Below are positions 1-7,676 of a DNA stretch of 64,000 bases, in pieces; position 1 is the first letter of the stretch, and the number at the start of each line of letters is the position of its first letter. This DNA comes from DASYKT01 sp035995185. GTDB lineage: Bacteria > Acidobacteriota > Blastocatellia > Pyrinomonadales > Pyrinomonadaceae. Under the pieces are notes generated by a model. The model ran no database searches and was not told the DNA's origin. It was given only the letters and a program-made list of their open reading frames with translations. A program made the translations under genes and the position numbers. The stretch lies in assembly GCA_035995185.1 (NCBI GenBank), contig DASYKT010000011.1, forward strand, positions 377,411 through 441,410. The letters are read 5' to 3'.

Positions 1-762
1 ACGCCCGTGCCTCCCGTATCGGAAGCCCCTAAACCTGTGGAGACGAGCGAGACAATTAAGAACACCGGCGGAGCTGCTGAGCCGTCACCGTCACCTACGA
101 TGGAACCGGTGTCATTAAAGACTTCACCAAATACTTCACCAAATACTTCGAGCGCGCCGGAAGTTGTTCCTCCCGCGAATACAGCCGATACCGCCGCGCC
201 GCAAAAGACCGTCACGGATGAATCCTTAAAGAGCGAACCGGTAAAGGAAGCAGCAAAAGTTACGAGTGATGAGGCAAAACAGGAAACGGCCCCAAAAACC
301 GAAGAAACCGCAAAAAATGAAGGCGCCGCAAAAAATGACAGTGAAAGCCGAAAACGCACGGTAACTTCTAAAACCGAACCTGAAGCCGCCAAGGACGGAG
401 TAGTATATTCGAATCCTAACGCGCAGGTACGCGTCCGATCGCTCTCTTCGGAAAATACGTCCGGCTCTTCAAATACTTCCGGATGCCAGACAGCGGTCAG
501 CCCGGAAAAGTTGATACTGATCAATAACGGAGGATGGGGTTCCGTTACCATCGATCTCAAAGGCGATGGCAAGCTGGAAGATATAAAAGTGACCACTGAA
601 AACAGCGAAGACCTTACTCTCGAACTCCAGACAGGAATCGGAAAAGATATCGGCCGCGTGCTTTATGTGGTTAGATCGATCAGCACCAAAAAAGGAGACT
701 TCAAAGTATTTGTCGAATCGCCCTGCGGCGAGAAAAAGGAAGTATCGATCACCGTCAGATAA
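1..762 (+). CDS. Hypothetical low-complexity protein, 5'-partial
   Basis: The reading frame is open from the first base, so the gene probably starts upstream of the window; a GTG at 7 is only the first possible start visible here. About 160 residues rich in Pro, Thr, Ser, Glu and Lys (disordered, linker-like) are followed by a compact C-terminal region of about 100 residues with two cysteines (near residues 158 and 241) and alternating beta-type sequence. I do not recognise a family. The low-complexity segment suggests a spacer in an envelope or secreted protein, but the N-terminus that would show a signal peptide or membrane anchor is missing. The era gene follows 31 bp downstream on the same strand. 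Confidence 0.6.
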   Translation, partial: TPVPPVSEAPKPVETSETIKNTGGAAEPSPSPTMEPVSLKTSPNTSPNTSSAPEVVPPANTADTAAPQKTVTDESLKSEPVKEAAKVTSDEAKQETAPKTEETAKNEGAAKNDSESRKRTVTSKTEPEAAKDGVVYSNPNAQVRVRSLSSENTSGSSNTSGCQTAVSPEKLILINNGGWGSVTIDLKGDGKLEDIKVTTENSEDLTLELQTGIGKDIGRVLYVVRSISTKKGDFKVFVESPCGEKKEVSITVR

Positions 763-793
763 GAAAGAAGAAGCGGAACACGGTTCCCGGTAT

Positions 794-1693
794 ATGACAG
801 AAAAAAAATATAGAAGCGGTTATGCAGCGTTGATAGGACGCCCGAATGCAGGGAAATCAACGCTTTTGAATTTTTTGGTCGGCGAAAAGATCGCCGCCGT
901 TTCCAACAAACCGCAAACCACCAGAAATAAAATTCAGGGGATCGTCACGCGCGACGATGGGCAGATCGTTTTTGTCGATACCCCGGGCGTGCATAAGCCG
1001 GGCTACCTGCTGAACCGCCGGATGATGGCGGCCGTTTATGAAGCGCTTTATAACGTCGATGTGGTAGTGCTGCTGCGCGACGCTTCGGTCTCGACCGGCA
1101 ATGGCGACAATTTCGTTTTAGAGATAGTAAGAAAATCCGGCAAGCCTGCGCTGCTGGTGCTCAACAAGATCGATAAGATCAAAGAAAAAGGCGAAATGCT
1201 TCCGCTGATCGAATGGTATTCCAAAGAACACGATTGGCAGAGCATCCTGCCGATTTCCGCGTCAAAAGGCATCGATATCGAACCTTTGCTCACCCAGATA
1301 ATAAAAAATCTGCCCGAAGGCGAACCGGTCTTTTCCGCCGATGAAATGACCGACCAACCGATGCGCCAGATCGCGGCGGAATTTGTGCGCGAAAAAATTC
1401 TGCGCGTCACCGGAGATGAAATTCCCTACGTCACGGCGGTGGTGACGGAAATGTTCGACGAAACCGATCCTAACCTGACCAAAATTTATTGCGCGATCTA
1501 TGTTGAGAAGTCTTCGCAAAAAGCGATCGTGATAGGCAAGAAAGGCGCAAAGCTGAAACAGGTGGGAACGGAAGCGCGTCAGGACATCGAAAAACTGCTG
1601 GGGCACAAATGCTACCTGGAGCTCTTTGTAAAAGTGCGCGCAGACTGGCGCAACAGCGAACAAGACCTCTATGACATCGGCATCACAGAATAA
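794..1693 (+). CDS. era: GTPase Era, 16S rRNA / 30S maturation
   Basis: Era is a membrane-associated GTPase that binds the 3' end of 16S rRNA and helps 30S subunit assembly. The 299-residue product has all G motifs: G1 GRPNAGKS, the G2 region PQTTR, G3 DTPG, G4 NKID and G5 SAS. The C-terminal KH domain carries VIGKKGAKLKQ. The open frame extends upstream to 665, but I chose ATG 794 because it puts MTEKKYRSGY just before the G domain, as in the family, and the upstream part overlaps the previous gene. The next gene, prmA, starts inside the last 23 bases, so the two are probably translationally coupled. Confidence 0.96.
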   Translation: MTEKKYRSGYAALIGRPNAGKSTLLNFLVGEKIAAVSNKPQTTRNKIQGIVTRDDGQIVFVDTPGVHKPGYLLNRRMMAAVYEALYNVDVVVLLRDASVSTGNGDNFVLEIVRKSGKPALLVLNKIDKIKEKGEMLPLIEWYSKEHDWQSILPISASKGIDIEPLLTQIIKNLPEGEPVFSADEMTDQPMRQIAAEFVREKILRVTGDEIPYVTAVVTEMFDETDPNLTKIYCAIYVEKSSQKAIVIGKKGAKLKQVGTEARQDIEKLLGHKCYLELFVKVRADWRNSEQDLYDIGITE

Positions 1694-2546
1694 AAATTGG
1701 CTGGCGGTCGAGATAGAGATCCTGCGCGAAGCAGCCGAGGCCGTGGAGTTTGCCCTGCTCGAAGTCGACGCGCTGGGAACCGCGATAAGCACCCCGGTGA
1801 AAAACAAAGACGACGAATTTCTCACCGTCACGGGATATTTTAATGAAGAAGTAAAACTGCAAGACGCTTTAAATGAAGCCCTGCGTATCTACGGCTTTTC
1901 TCACGACGCGGTCAAGAGAATTCAGTGGAGCAAGGTAGAACAGCGCGACTGGCTGGCGGAGTGGAAAAAAAGCTGGCAGCCGGTCGGATCAGGCCGGTTT
2001 ATTGTAGCGCCCACCTGGAGCGAGATCCCGGAATCGCCGGATAAAATAATAATTCGCATCGAACCCGGCATGGCCTTTGGCACCGGAACGCACGAGACCA
2101 CGCGGCTTTGCCTGTCCGCGATCGATAAGTGCTACGACGGCGGCAGTTTCCTGGATGTGGGAACAGGGACCGCGATACTAGCCATTGCGGCGGCGAAAAT
2201 GTTCGCCGGAAGCAAAGTAGAGGCTTGCGACACCGACCCGGACGCCCTGCAGATCGCCCGCGAAAACGCCCAACTCAATCACGCCGGTAACATAATTTTT
2301 TATGAAGGCTCGATCACGAGGGAAACAGAACATTTCGATTTTGTCTGTGCAAATCTGACCGCCGATGTGATCTTGCCGCTGCTGTCGTTGCTCGTGGAAA
2401 AAGCGCAAAAAACGCTGGTACTTTCCGGCATTTTGATCGAACAGGAAGTAATGATCGCGAATAAATTAGTTGAATTAGATCGGAAAGATTTTGCCGTGAA
2501 TCAACTGGGAGAATGGATTTCAGTTGTGGTGAATTGCCAAAAATAA
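1671..2546 (+). CDS. prmA: Ribosomal protein L11 methyltransferase PrmA
   Basis: PrmA trimethylates ribosomal protein L11 using S-adenosylmethionine in the cytoplasm. The 291-residue length is typical. An N-terminal substrate-recognition domain (about 1-110) leads to the Rossmann methyltransferase domain with the family signature GMAFGTGTHETT, SAM-binding motif I DVGTGTAILAIAAAK, the acidic ACDTDP segment and the NLTADV catalytic region. ATG 1671 overlaps the end of era by 23 bp. With era and rsmE it forms a ribosome maturation and modification cluster. Confidence 0.95.
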   Translation: MTSASQNKNWLAVEIEILREAAEAVEFALLEVDALGTAISTPVKNKDDEFLTVTGYFNEEVKLQDALNEALRIYGFSHDAVKRIQWSKVEQRDWLAEWKKSWQPVGSGRFIVAPTWSEIPESPDKIIIRIEPGMAFGTGTHETTRLCLSAIDKCYDGGSFLDVGTGTAILAIAAAKMFAGSKVEACDTDPDALQIARENAQLNHAGNIIFYEGSITRETEHFDFVCANLTADVILPLLSLLVEKAQKTLVLSGILIEQEVMIANKLVELDRKDFAVNQLGEWISVVVNCQK

Positions 2547-2550
2547 ATGA

Positions 2551-2612
2551 CTTAGCCACGAATCGCACGAATTACACGAATAAGATTTTATTTAGTGCGT
2601 TTAGTGGTTAAA
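2551..2612. repeat. Intergenic CACGAA-type inverted repeat, copy 1
   Basis: The prmA-rsmE gap holds a left arm made of short CCACGAAT / CGCACGAAT / ACACGAAT units. A right arm, TTTAGTGCGTTTAGTGG, follows and is partly complementary to it. Related sequence recurs at 13023-13078 and 22889-22980. I read it as a dispersed non-coding palindromic repeat; no protein-coding frame uses it. Confidence 0.6.
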
Positions 2613-2640
2613 TTATTCTTAGCTTAGCCTTAACCAAACA

Positions 2641-3402
2641 ATGCGAAGATTTTACGCCGCGCCAAACCAATTCACTCAGAATAGCATCAAGCTGAGTCTG
2701 GAAGAATCGAAGCACTTGCGTGACGTGCTGCGTTTGCGCGAAGGCGACGAAGTATCGGTCTTTGACGGCGAGGGAAAAGAGTATGGCTGCAAGATAGAAA
2801 AAACCGGCGGGGGAAAAGAACCGGCGGAATTAACGGTGACCGGTGAACTGGAACCGCCCGCCCCGGAATCGAAACTCGATCTGACTCTCGCCATCGCATT
2901 GCTCAAAGGAGAAAAGTTTGAGCTGGTCATTCAGAAGGCGACCGAGCTTGGCGTAAATAAGATCGTCCCGCTGCAAACCCTGCGTTCCGACGTCAAAATA
3001 AAAAAAAACCGCGAAGCCGCAAAAACCGCCGGAGCCGCAAAAAAGATCGAGCGCTGGCGGCGGGTCGCCCTGGAGGCCGTAAAACAATGCGGGCGGGCCA
3101 GAATTCCCGAAATAACCGCGCCAATAGAATTTTCTGAGTTTATTAAAGGCGATAGGGCCCTGACCCTTTTCTTTTCCGAGCGTAAAGGGAAGAGTCTGGA
3201 TGAACTGGAAAACCCGATGCCTGGCACAGATAAGATCACGGCCGTTATAGGCCCGGAAGGCGGCTGGGACGACACCGAGATTATGCTTGCCGAAAACGCC
3301 CAAGCGCGGATAATTACGCTCGGAGGCCGTATTTTACGGGCCGAAACGGCCGGGATCGTGGTTATCGCTTTATTGCAGAATTTGTATGGAGATTTGAGCT
3401 AA
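2641..3402 (+). CDS. rsmE: 16S rRNA m3U1498 methyltransferase RsmE
   Basis: RsmE belongs to the SPOUT (trefoil knot) methyltransferases and methylates N3 of U1498 in 16S rRNA. The 253-residue product starts with the PUA-like domain (MRRFYAAPNQ, HLRDVLRLREGD), then LALLKGEKFELVIQKATELGV-type sequence, and ends with the knot motifs GPEGGWDDTE and LGGRILRAETA. The length is normal. It is the last gene of the era-prmA-rsmE group; the gap before it is a palindromic repeat, so it may have its own expression control. Confidence 0.94.
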   Translation: MRRFYAAPNQFTQNSIKLSLEESKHLRDVLRLREGDEVSVFDGEGKEYGCKIEKTGGGKEPAELTVTGELEPPAPESKLDLTLAIALLKGEKFELVIQKATELGVNKIVPLQTLRSDVKIKKNREAAKTAGAAKKIERWRRVALEAVKQCGRARIPEITAPIEFSEFIKGDRALTLFFSERKGKSLDELENPMPGTDKITAVIGPEGGWDDTEIMLAENAQARIITLGGRILRAETAGIVVIALLQNLYGDLS

Positions 3403-3504
3403 TATCGAACTAATTATCATAATATTTCGTTATCTTAATAGTGTTGACTTATACGACAAAGATAGTCAGAATATTTAGCTTCCGGGCTATATTCATAAAT
3501 AAAG

Positions 3505-3786
3505 ATGAGTTTTAGCAAAGAATCAGCAGTAACAAGGGCAAAAACAGATCTGGCAGAACGCCTGGGGATCGACGCGTCGTCCGTTAAGCTTTTATCCGCC
3601 GAGGACAAGGATTTTCCGAATTCATCGCTGGGCGCGCCCGTTGATGACGAAATGTCGGCGCAGATGATAAGTTCCGGCTGGAAGATCATGCTGGACGCGA
3701 ACGGAAAAAATTACGAGTACCGCGCCGATAAGTATCAGCTTAGGCTTTTGAATTTCAAGGGCGCGAATATCATAGTGACATCATAA
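3505..3786 (+). CDS. Small conserved protein of unknown function
   Basis: This 93-residue protein has no signal peptide or membrane segment. Its pattern (KTDLAERLGI, then a VKLLSAEDKDFPNSSLGAP core, then a GWKIMLDANGKNYEYRAD end) resembles a small domain I associate with proteins of Chloroflexota and related bacteria, which usually reads SLGCPQPG in the middle. Here the usual Cys is Ala and the following motif has diverged. The function is unknown. It stands alone between rsmE and a good rho-independent terminator, so it is probably monocistronic. I see only a weak ribosome-binding site. Confidence 0.65.
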   Translation: MSFSKESAVTRAKTDLAERLGIDASSVKLLSAEDKDFPNSSLGAPVDDEMSAQMISSGWKIMLDANGKNYEYRADKYQLRLLNFKGANIIVTS

Positions 3787-3796
3787 ATTTTTTTTC

Positions 3797-3830
3797 AGGC
3801 AGCGGGCTTTTAGCCTTGCTGCCTTTTTTT
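3797..3830 (+). terminator. Rho-independent terminator
   Basis: An outer stem (AGGCAGC with GCTGCCT) and an inner stem (GGCT with AGCC) around a small T-rich loop are followed by seven T residues. It ends the small gene at 3505-3786 and lies just before the protease start at 3849. Confidence 0.85.
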
Positions 3831-3848
3831 GAAAGTAGTAATAAAGCA

Positions 3849-5270
3849 ATGAATAGACAGAATTTCATCATTCATTTGGCGATCGCCGTTGTACTGGTGA
3901 TCATGGCCGCTGCCGCGGGCCAGATGCGTCACTGGCAGAAAGAGGGCAGTCTCACGGTCGATCACGCAGTAAAAAGATCGACGCCCAAGCCCACGGCCGC
4001 GGTTCGCGGGGCCGCCGATAGAGAGCCCGAGGTCCTGGTCAAATTCCGCCGCGAAGTTTCTTTTGACGACATCAAAAAGATCGCCGCGAAAAATAACGAC
4101 AACGTCGAAGACGAGATCGAATCGGTCGATAAACTGGTAGCCATCGACGATATGGACGGGCAGAGCGCAGAAGCGGTTGCCGAGCAGTACAGCAAAATGT
4201 CCAACCTGGTGTTGTATGCCGAACCTAACCTGGAGATCGAGGCTTCGCCGCTGGAGGACCTGAAAACCGTTACCCCCAAAGATAATGTTAATCCGGCCGA
4301 TCAGCCCAACGATCCGATGTTTTCCGATCAATGGGCGCTCAATAATACGGGGCAGAACGGCGGAAAGAGAAAAGCCGACATCGACGTCTTAAAAGCGTGG
4401 CAAAAAACAAAAGGCAGCCGGAAGGTTGTCGTGGCCGTGCTGGACAGCGGTGTCGATTACACGCACCCGGACCTGGCGGCCAATATGTGGACGCGGCCCG
4501 ATAATATTCCGGTCTATAAGGATGACGAACTCGGGACCATACCCGACCTGCACGGATTTAGCGCGGTAGACGATCGCGACCCGATGGATGACAACGGCCA
4601 CGGTACTCACTGTGCGGGGGTCATCGGCGCCGAGGGTAATAATGATGAAGGCATCGCCGGCATCAATTGGGAAGTTGAGATCATGCCGCTCAAATTTCTG
4701 GGGCGCGGCGGTTTTGGCACTACCAAGGACGCGATCGAAGCGATCAATTACGCCATCGAACGCAAACGCGCGGGCGTTAATATAAGAGTGATAAATGCCA
4801 GCTGGGGTTCGACCACTTATTCTAAAGCTCTGGAAGACGTGATCAGGGCCGCCGGCGATGAAGGCATTTTATTTGTCGCCGCGGCCGGTAATGACGGTTC
4901 CAGCAATGACAGCCGCCCGCATTACCCCTCCAGCTACAATTTGCCGAACGTTATCAGCGTGGCAGCACTGGACCGCGTCGATCTGATGGCGACTTTCTCA
5001 AATTTCGGTGTCAAATCGGTTCACGTGGCCGCGCCGGGCAAAGATATCGTCAGCACCTGGCTAAACGGCGAATATCGTGAGGCTTCCGGCACATCGATGG
5101 CGACACCGCAGGTTGCGGGCATCGCCGCGCTCGTGCTGGCGCAAGATCCGAAGATGAGCGTGCAAAAATTGCGTCAAAAGCTTCTCAGCTCGGTGGACCT
5201 ACTGGATACTTTAACCGGCAAATTGGAAAATGCGGGCCGCATCAATGCCAGTAAAGTATTGGGAAATTAG
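3849..5270 (+). CDS. S8 family subtilisin-like serine protease, exported
   Basis: The protein (473 aa) starts with a hydrophobic signal or anchor (IIHLAIAVVLVIMAAAAG). An inhibitor-I9-like propeptide follows (about residues 55-130, with EVLVKFRREVS and LYAEPNLE), then the S8 catalytic domain. The triad is visible: D199 in VAVLDSGVDY, H251 in NGHGTHCAG and S416 in SGTSMATPQVAG. It should be a secreted or periplasmic endopeptidase matured by propeptide removal. An upstream TTG at 3816 keeps the frame open, but it lies inside the preceding terminator, so ATG 3849 is the better start. A strong terminator follows. Confidence 0.93.
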   Translation: MNRQNFIIHLAIAVVLVIMAAAAGQMRHWQKEGSLTVDHAVKRSTPKPTAAVRGAADREPEVLVKFRREVSFDDIKKIAAKNNDNVEDEIESVDKLVAIDDMDGQSAEAVAEQYSKMSNLVLYAEPNLEIEASPLEDLKTVTPKDNVNPADQPNDPMFSDQWALNNTGQNGGKRKADIDVLKAWQKTKGSRKVVVAVLDSGVDYTHPDLAANMWTRPDNIPVYKDDELGTIPDLHGFSAVDDRDPMDDNGHGTHCAGVIGAEGNNDEGIAGINWEVEIMPLKFLGRGGFGTTKDAIEAINYAIERKRAGVNIRVINASWGSTTYSKALEDVIRAAGDEGILFVAAAGNDGSSNDSRPHYPSSYNLPNVISVAALDRVDLMATFSNFGVKSVHVAAPGKDIVSTWLNGEYREASGTSMATPQVAGIAALVLAQDPKMSVQKLRQKLLSSVDLLDTLTGKLENAGRINASKVLGN

Positions 5271-5294
5271 CACTTAAGTGCGCATTTCAGGCTA

Positions 5295-5327
5295 AAAAGA
5301 GCGGGGTATTGCCCCGCTCGTCTTTTT
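5295..5327. terminator. Rho-independent terminator after the S8 protease
   Basis: A perfect stem, GAGCGGGG with CCCCGCTC, surrounds a short loop. A-rich sequence precedes it and TCTTTTT follows, so it could stop transcription from either direction. Confidence 0.88.
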
Positions 5328-5421
5328 GGCGAAAATTGCAAAACGGAGGAAAATATGTGATATTCAAAGAGGGAAGTTTATTGATATTTAAATGACAAAT
5401 ATATATACCGGAGAGATAAGA

Positions 5422-6159
5422 GTGAAAGCTGAACTTGAAAAGCTTATAGAATTACAAAACACCGATACCAACATACGTAGATTAAAAAACGCAATAAAAA
5501 CAATTCCTGAGAGGCGTGCCGAAGTAGAAGAAGAATACGAAAGGCACGCCTTTGAAATTAGGGAATTGGAAAATGTAAAAGCCGCCGCTCATACGCGCCA
5601 CGGCGAATTAGAAAAACAGATAGCCGAATCGAAACACAACCTTGAAAAAGCAGACCGCGACCTAAAAGCCTCACAAAACCAAAAACAATACGAAGCCTCG
5701 ATGAGGGCGGCAGATACCTTGAACAAAGAGATCGCCGAACTGCAGACGAAGCTCGACGAGAACAACACTGCCGTGGAAGAAGCTGACAAGGCATTGGCCG
5801 AACGTGCCGAAGAAGCCCGTACTTTGGAGGCAGACCGGAAAAAAGCCTTGAAACAATTTGACGATGTGGTAAAAGGACAGCACGCGGAACTCGAACTCGA
5901 GACCCATAAGCGCGCCGAGCTTTTTGCTATATTGCCGAAAAATTACGCCGGGGTGTATGACCGTCTTTCCACTCGCAGCCGCGACGGCGTGGCGGTGGCC
6001 GAGGTAAAGAACGGTTCGTGCAGCAGCTGCTTTATGGCGCTGCGCCCGCAAATGATGCTGGATATCAAAACCAGCAGCAACGTTATCAACTGTGAAAGCT
6101 GCGGCAGGATCCTCTATTCTGCGCCTCAGGAAAAAGCCGACTCGGTCGTTAATAATTAA
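5422..6159 (+). CDS. Coiled-coil protein with C4 zinc ribbon
   Basis: The product (245 aa) is a long charged helical hairpin (about residues 1-190, rich in Glu, Lys and Ala heptads) followed by a C-terminal zinc ribbon with two Cys pairs (CSSC and CESC). This is the architecture of the widespread bacterial coiled-coil zinc-ribbon family (CT398-like), implicated in nucleic-acid or secretion-related roles but without an agreed function. GTG 5422 is preferred over ATG 5392: GGAG sits 8 bases upstream, and the resulting N-terminus (KAELEKLIELQ) matches how the family begins. The gene is flanked by terminators, so it is probably monocistronic. Confidence 0.85.
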   Translation: MKAELEKLIELQNTDTNIRRLKNAIKTIPERRAEVEEEYERHAFEIRELENVKAAAHTRHGELEKQIAESKHNLEKADRDLKASQNQKQYEASMRAADTLNKEIAELQTKLDENNTAVEEADKALAERAEEARTLEADRKKALKQFDDVVKGQHAELELETHKRAELFAILPKNYAGVYDRLSTRSRDGVAVAEVKNGSCSSCFMALRPQMMLDIKTSSNVINCESCGRILYSAPQEKADSVVNN

Positions 6160-6185
6160 AGTTTAGAATCCATGTATTGGCGGAT

Positions 6186-6213
6186 AAAAAGGCGGTTGCA
6201 GACCGCCTTTTTT
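6186..6213. terminator. Rho-independent terminator
   Basis: AAAGGCGGT pairs with ACCGCCTTT around a short loop and is followed by more T residues. It lies just after the zinc-ribbon gene. Confidence 0.88.
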
Positions 6214-6224
6214 ATTCGACAACG

Positions 6225-6343
6225 GGTCAGAACCGGGAACGGTAGTGACCGGGTTTCTTTCTCAGACTGGCTGGATACTGTTGTTTTTTTGCTGCGCTCA
6301 TTTACCCGGTCACTACCGTTCCCGGTTCTCACTTCATGACCAA
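6225..6343. repeat. Long palindromic repeat (ACCGGGAAC...TAGTGACCGG family), copy 1
   Basis: A perfect 26-bp inverted repeat has arms at 6229-6254 and 6304-6329 and a loop of about 49 bp. A diverged second copy with 31-bp arms lies at 40247-40369, and a one-arm remnant near 15785-15815. It occupies part of the 636-bp gap between the zinc-ribbon and PD40 genes. No ORF or transposase is associated. The rest of the gap (6344-6657) shows nothing I can identify. Confidence 0.75.
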
Positions 6344-6657
6344 AGTCAACCGGTTCCGGTTGGCTTACTCACATGGCACCATACTCCATCGTAAAAGCCG
6401 CGATTTAGTTATTTCTAAAGAAATCTCTTCTTCTTTCGCCACGCTCTTAAAACTATAATGCGCACGACGGGAGTTTCGCGGGATCAAGTTCCAGTGCCCC
6501 GGAAGGCGTTTTCAAAATGGAATATCAAATCACTGTCCAAATGCCAAATTACTGCCGATTACCCATAAAAAGGCGCGCCCGCAGCCAAAAACCGCAAATC
6601 AGGCGCAAAAACTTATTAACACGACAACTCTTTCGCTATCTCAATTTACGCGGGACA

Positions 6658-6717
6658 CGTGTTCCATTTTCGTTCCAGGTGTTCCACTTCGTTCCACCCC
6701 GGATGGAACGGAACACG
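6658..6717. promoter_or_regulatory. Phased GTTCCA direct repeats with inverted copies
   Basis: GTTCCA occurs at 6661, 6672, 6681 and 6691, a spacing of 9-11 bp or about one helical turn. The reverse complement TGGAAC follows at 6704. The outer sequences CGTGTTCC and GGAACACG form an enclosing inverted repeat. It lies about 80 bp upstream of the PD40 gene. It could be a multimeric regulator site or a decayed repeat element; function is inferred only from spacing. Confidence 0.4.
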
Positions 6718-6795
6718 CAGCCCGTTACCTTTTCTTTATTCTAAAACCTTTGATCCGTGCAATACCGTCGTTTGGCTTTGGGCGACAATGGCTTT

Positions 6796-7668
6796 ATGAA
6801 ATATTTATCCTTGCTTATCGTCTTCTTTTTTTCCTTAACCGCCTTTGCCCAGGACAAGCCCGTCGAGAACAGTAATCCCTCGTGGATGTCGAAAGATACG
6901 ATCCTTTTTCGTTCCAACAGTAGTGGCCGCACCGGCGGAAAAGCCGATATCTATTCCGCCAGGACGGATGGCACCGGCCTGAAACTTTTGATCACCGGCC
7001 CGGGCGATGCATACCCGCCGCGCTTTTCTCACAAAGGCAAACTCGGTGTTTTTATGACCGACCGCGACGGCGATTTCGAGATCTACTCCTGCGCTCCGGA
7101 CGGTTCCGCCCAAAAACGCCTGACCTTTAACAAGGGCAGTGATTGGGACCCCAGTTTTTCGCCCGATGGTAAAAGGATATTATTCATGTCCAGCAAGGAC
7201 GGTAATTGGGAGATCTATACAATGAAGACGGACGGCAGCGATCAGGTGCGGTTGACCAATAATGACAATAAGGACTTTTCGCCCGCTTTTTCTCCTGACG
7301 GTAAAAAGATCGTCTTCGGTTCCGAACGGGGCGGCGAAACCGACCTCTACATAATGAACGCGGACGGCAGCGATCAGAAAAATATCACGAACGCCAAGGG
7401 ATTTGACGGGATGCCGGAATGGTCTCACGACGGGAAAAAGATTCTTTTCTCTTCCAAGCGTGACGATGATTTTGAGATTTATCTGATGAATGCGGATGGA
7501 TCGGACCTAAAGCAGCTGACCAGCAATACTTTCTCGGACGTCTACCCCGTCTGGTCGTCCGACGGCAAACGGATCGCCTTTCATTCCGACCGCGACGGCC
7601 ACAAAGAAGTCTACTTTATGAACGCCGACGGCTCCGGGCAAACACGGCTATCGATCCGGCCAAAGTAA
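6796..7668 (+). CDS. Exported PD40 (TolB-like) beta-propeller protein
   Basis: The 290-residue protein begins with a clear signal peptide (MKYLSLLIVFFFSLTAFAQ), which fixes the start at ATG 6796 rather than the upstream in-frame TTG. After that come about six PD40 units of the type FSPDGKRILFxSxRDGxxEIYxMxxDGS, as in the propeller of TolB. It lacks the TolB N-terminal domain and no tol/pal genes are nearby, so it should not be called TolB. Such propellers usually bind a protein or ligand in the periplasm; the partner is unknown. The next gene is convergent, only 8 bp away. Confidence 0.88.
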   Translation: MKYLSLLIVFFFSLTAFAQDKPVENSNPSWMSKDTILFRSNSSGRTGGKADIYSARTDGTGLKLLITGPGDAYPPRFSHKGKLGVFMTDRDGDFEIYSCAPDGSAQKRLTFNKGSDWDPSFSPDGKRILFMSSKDGNWEIYTMKTDGSDQVRLTNNDNKDFSPAFSPDGKKIVFGSERGGETDLYIMNADGSDQKNITNAKGFDGMPEWSHDGKKILFSSKRDDDFEIYLMNADGSDLKQLTSNTFSDVYPVWSSDGKRIAFHSDRDGHKEVYFMNADGSGQTRLSIRPK

Positions 7669-7676
7669 CTTCCGAG

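Noticed and set aside
665..793. Longer Era with 43 extra N-terminal residues
   Set aside because: The extension overlaps the preceding gene, is not like Era, and ATG 794 gives the normal start.
6517..6744. Plus-strand ORF of 75 codons
   Set aside because: It runs through the GTTCCA repeat array and has unlikely composition; no SD or known family.
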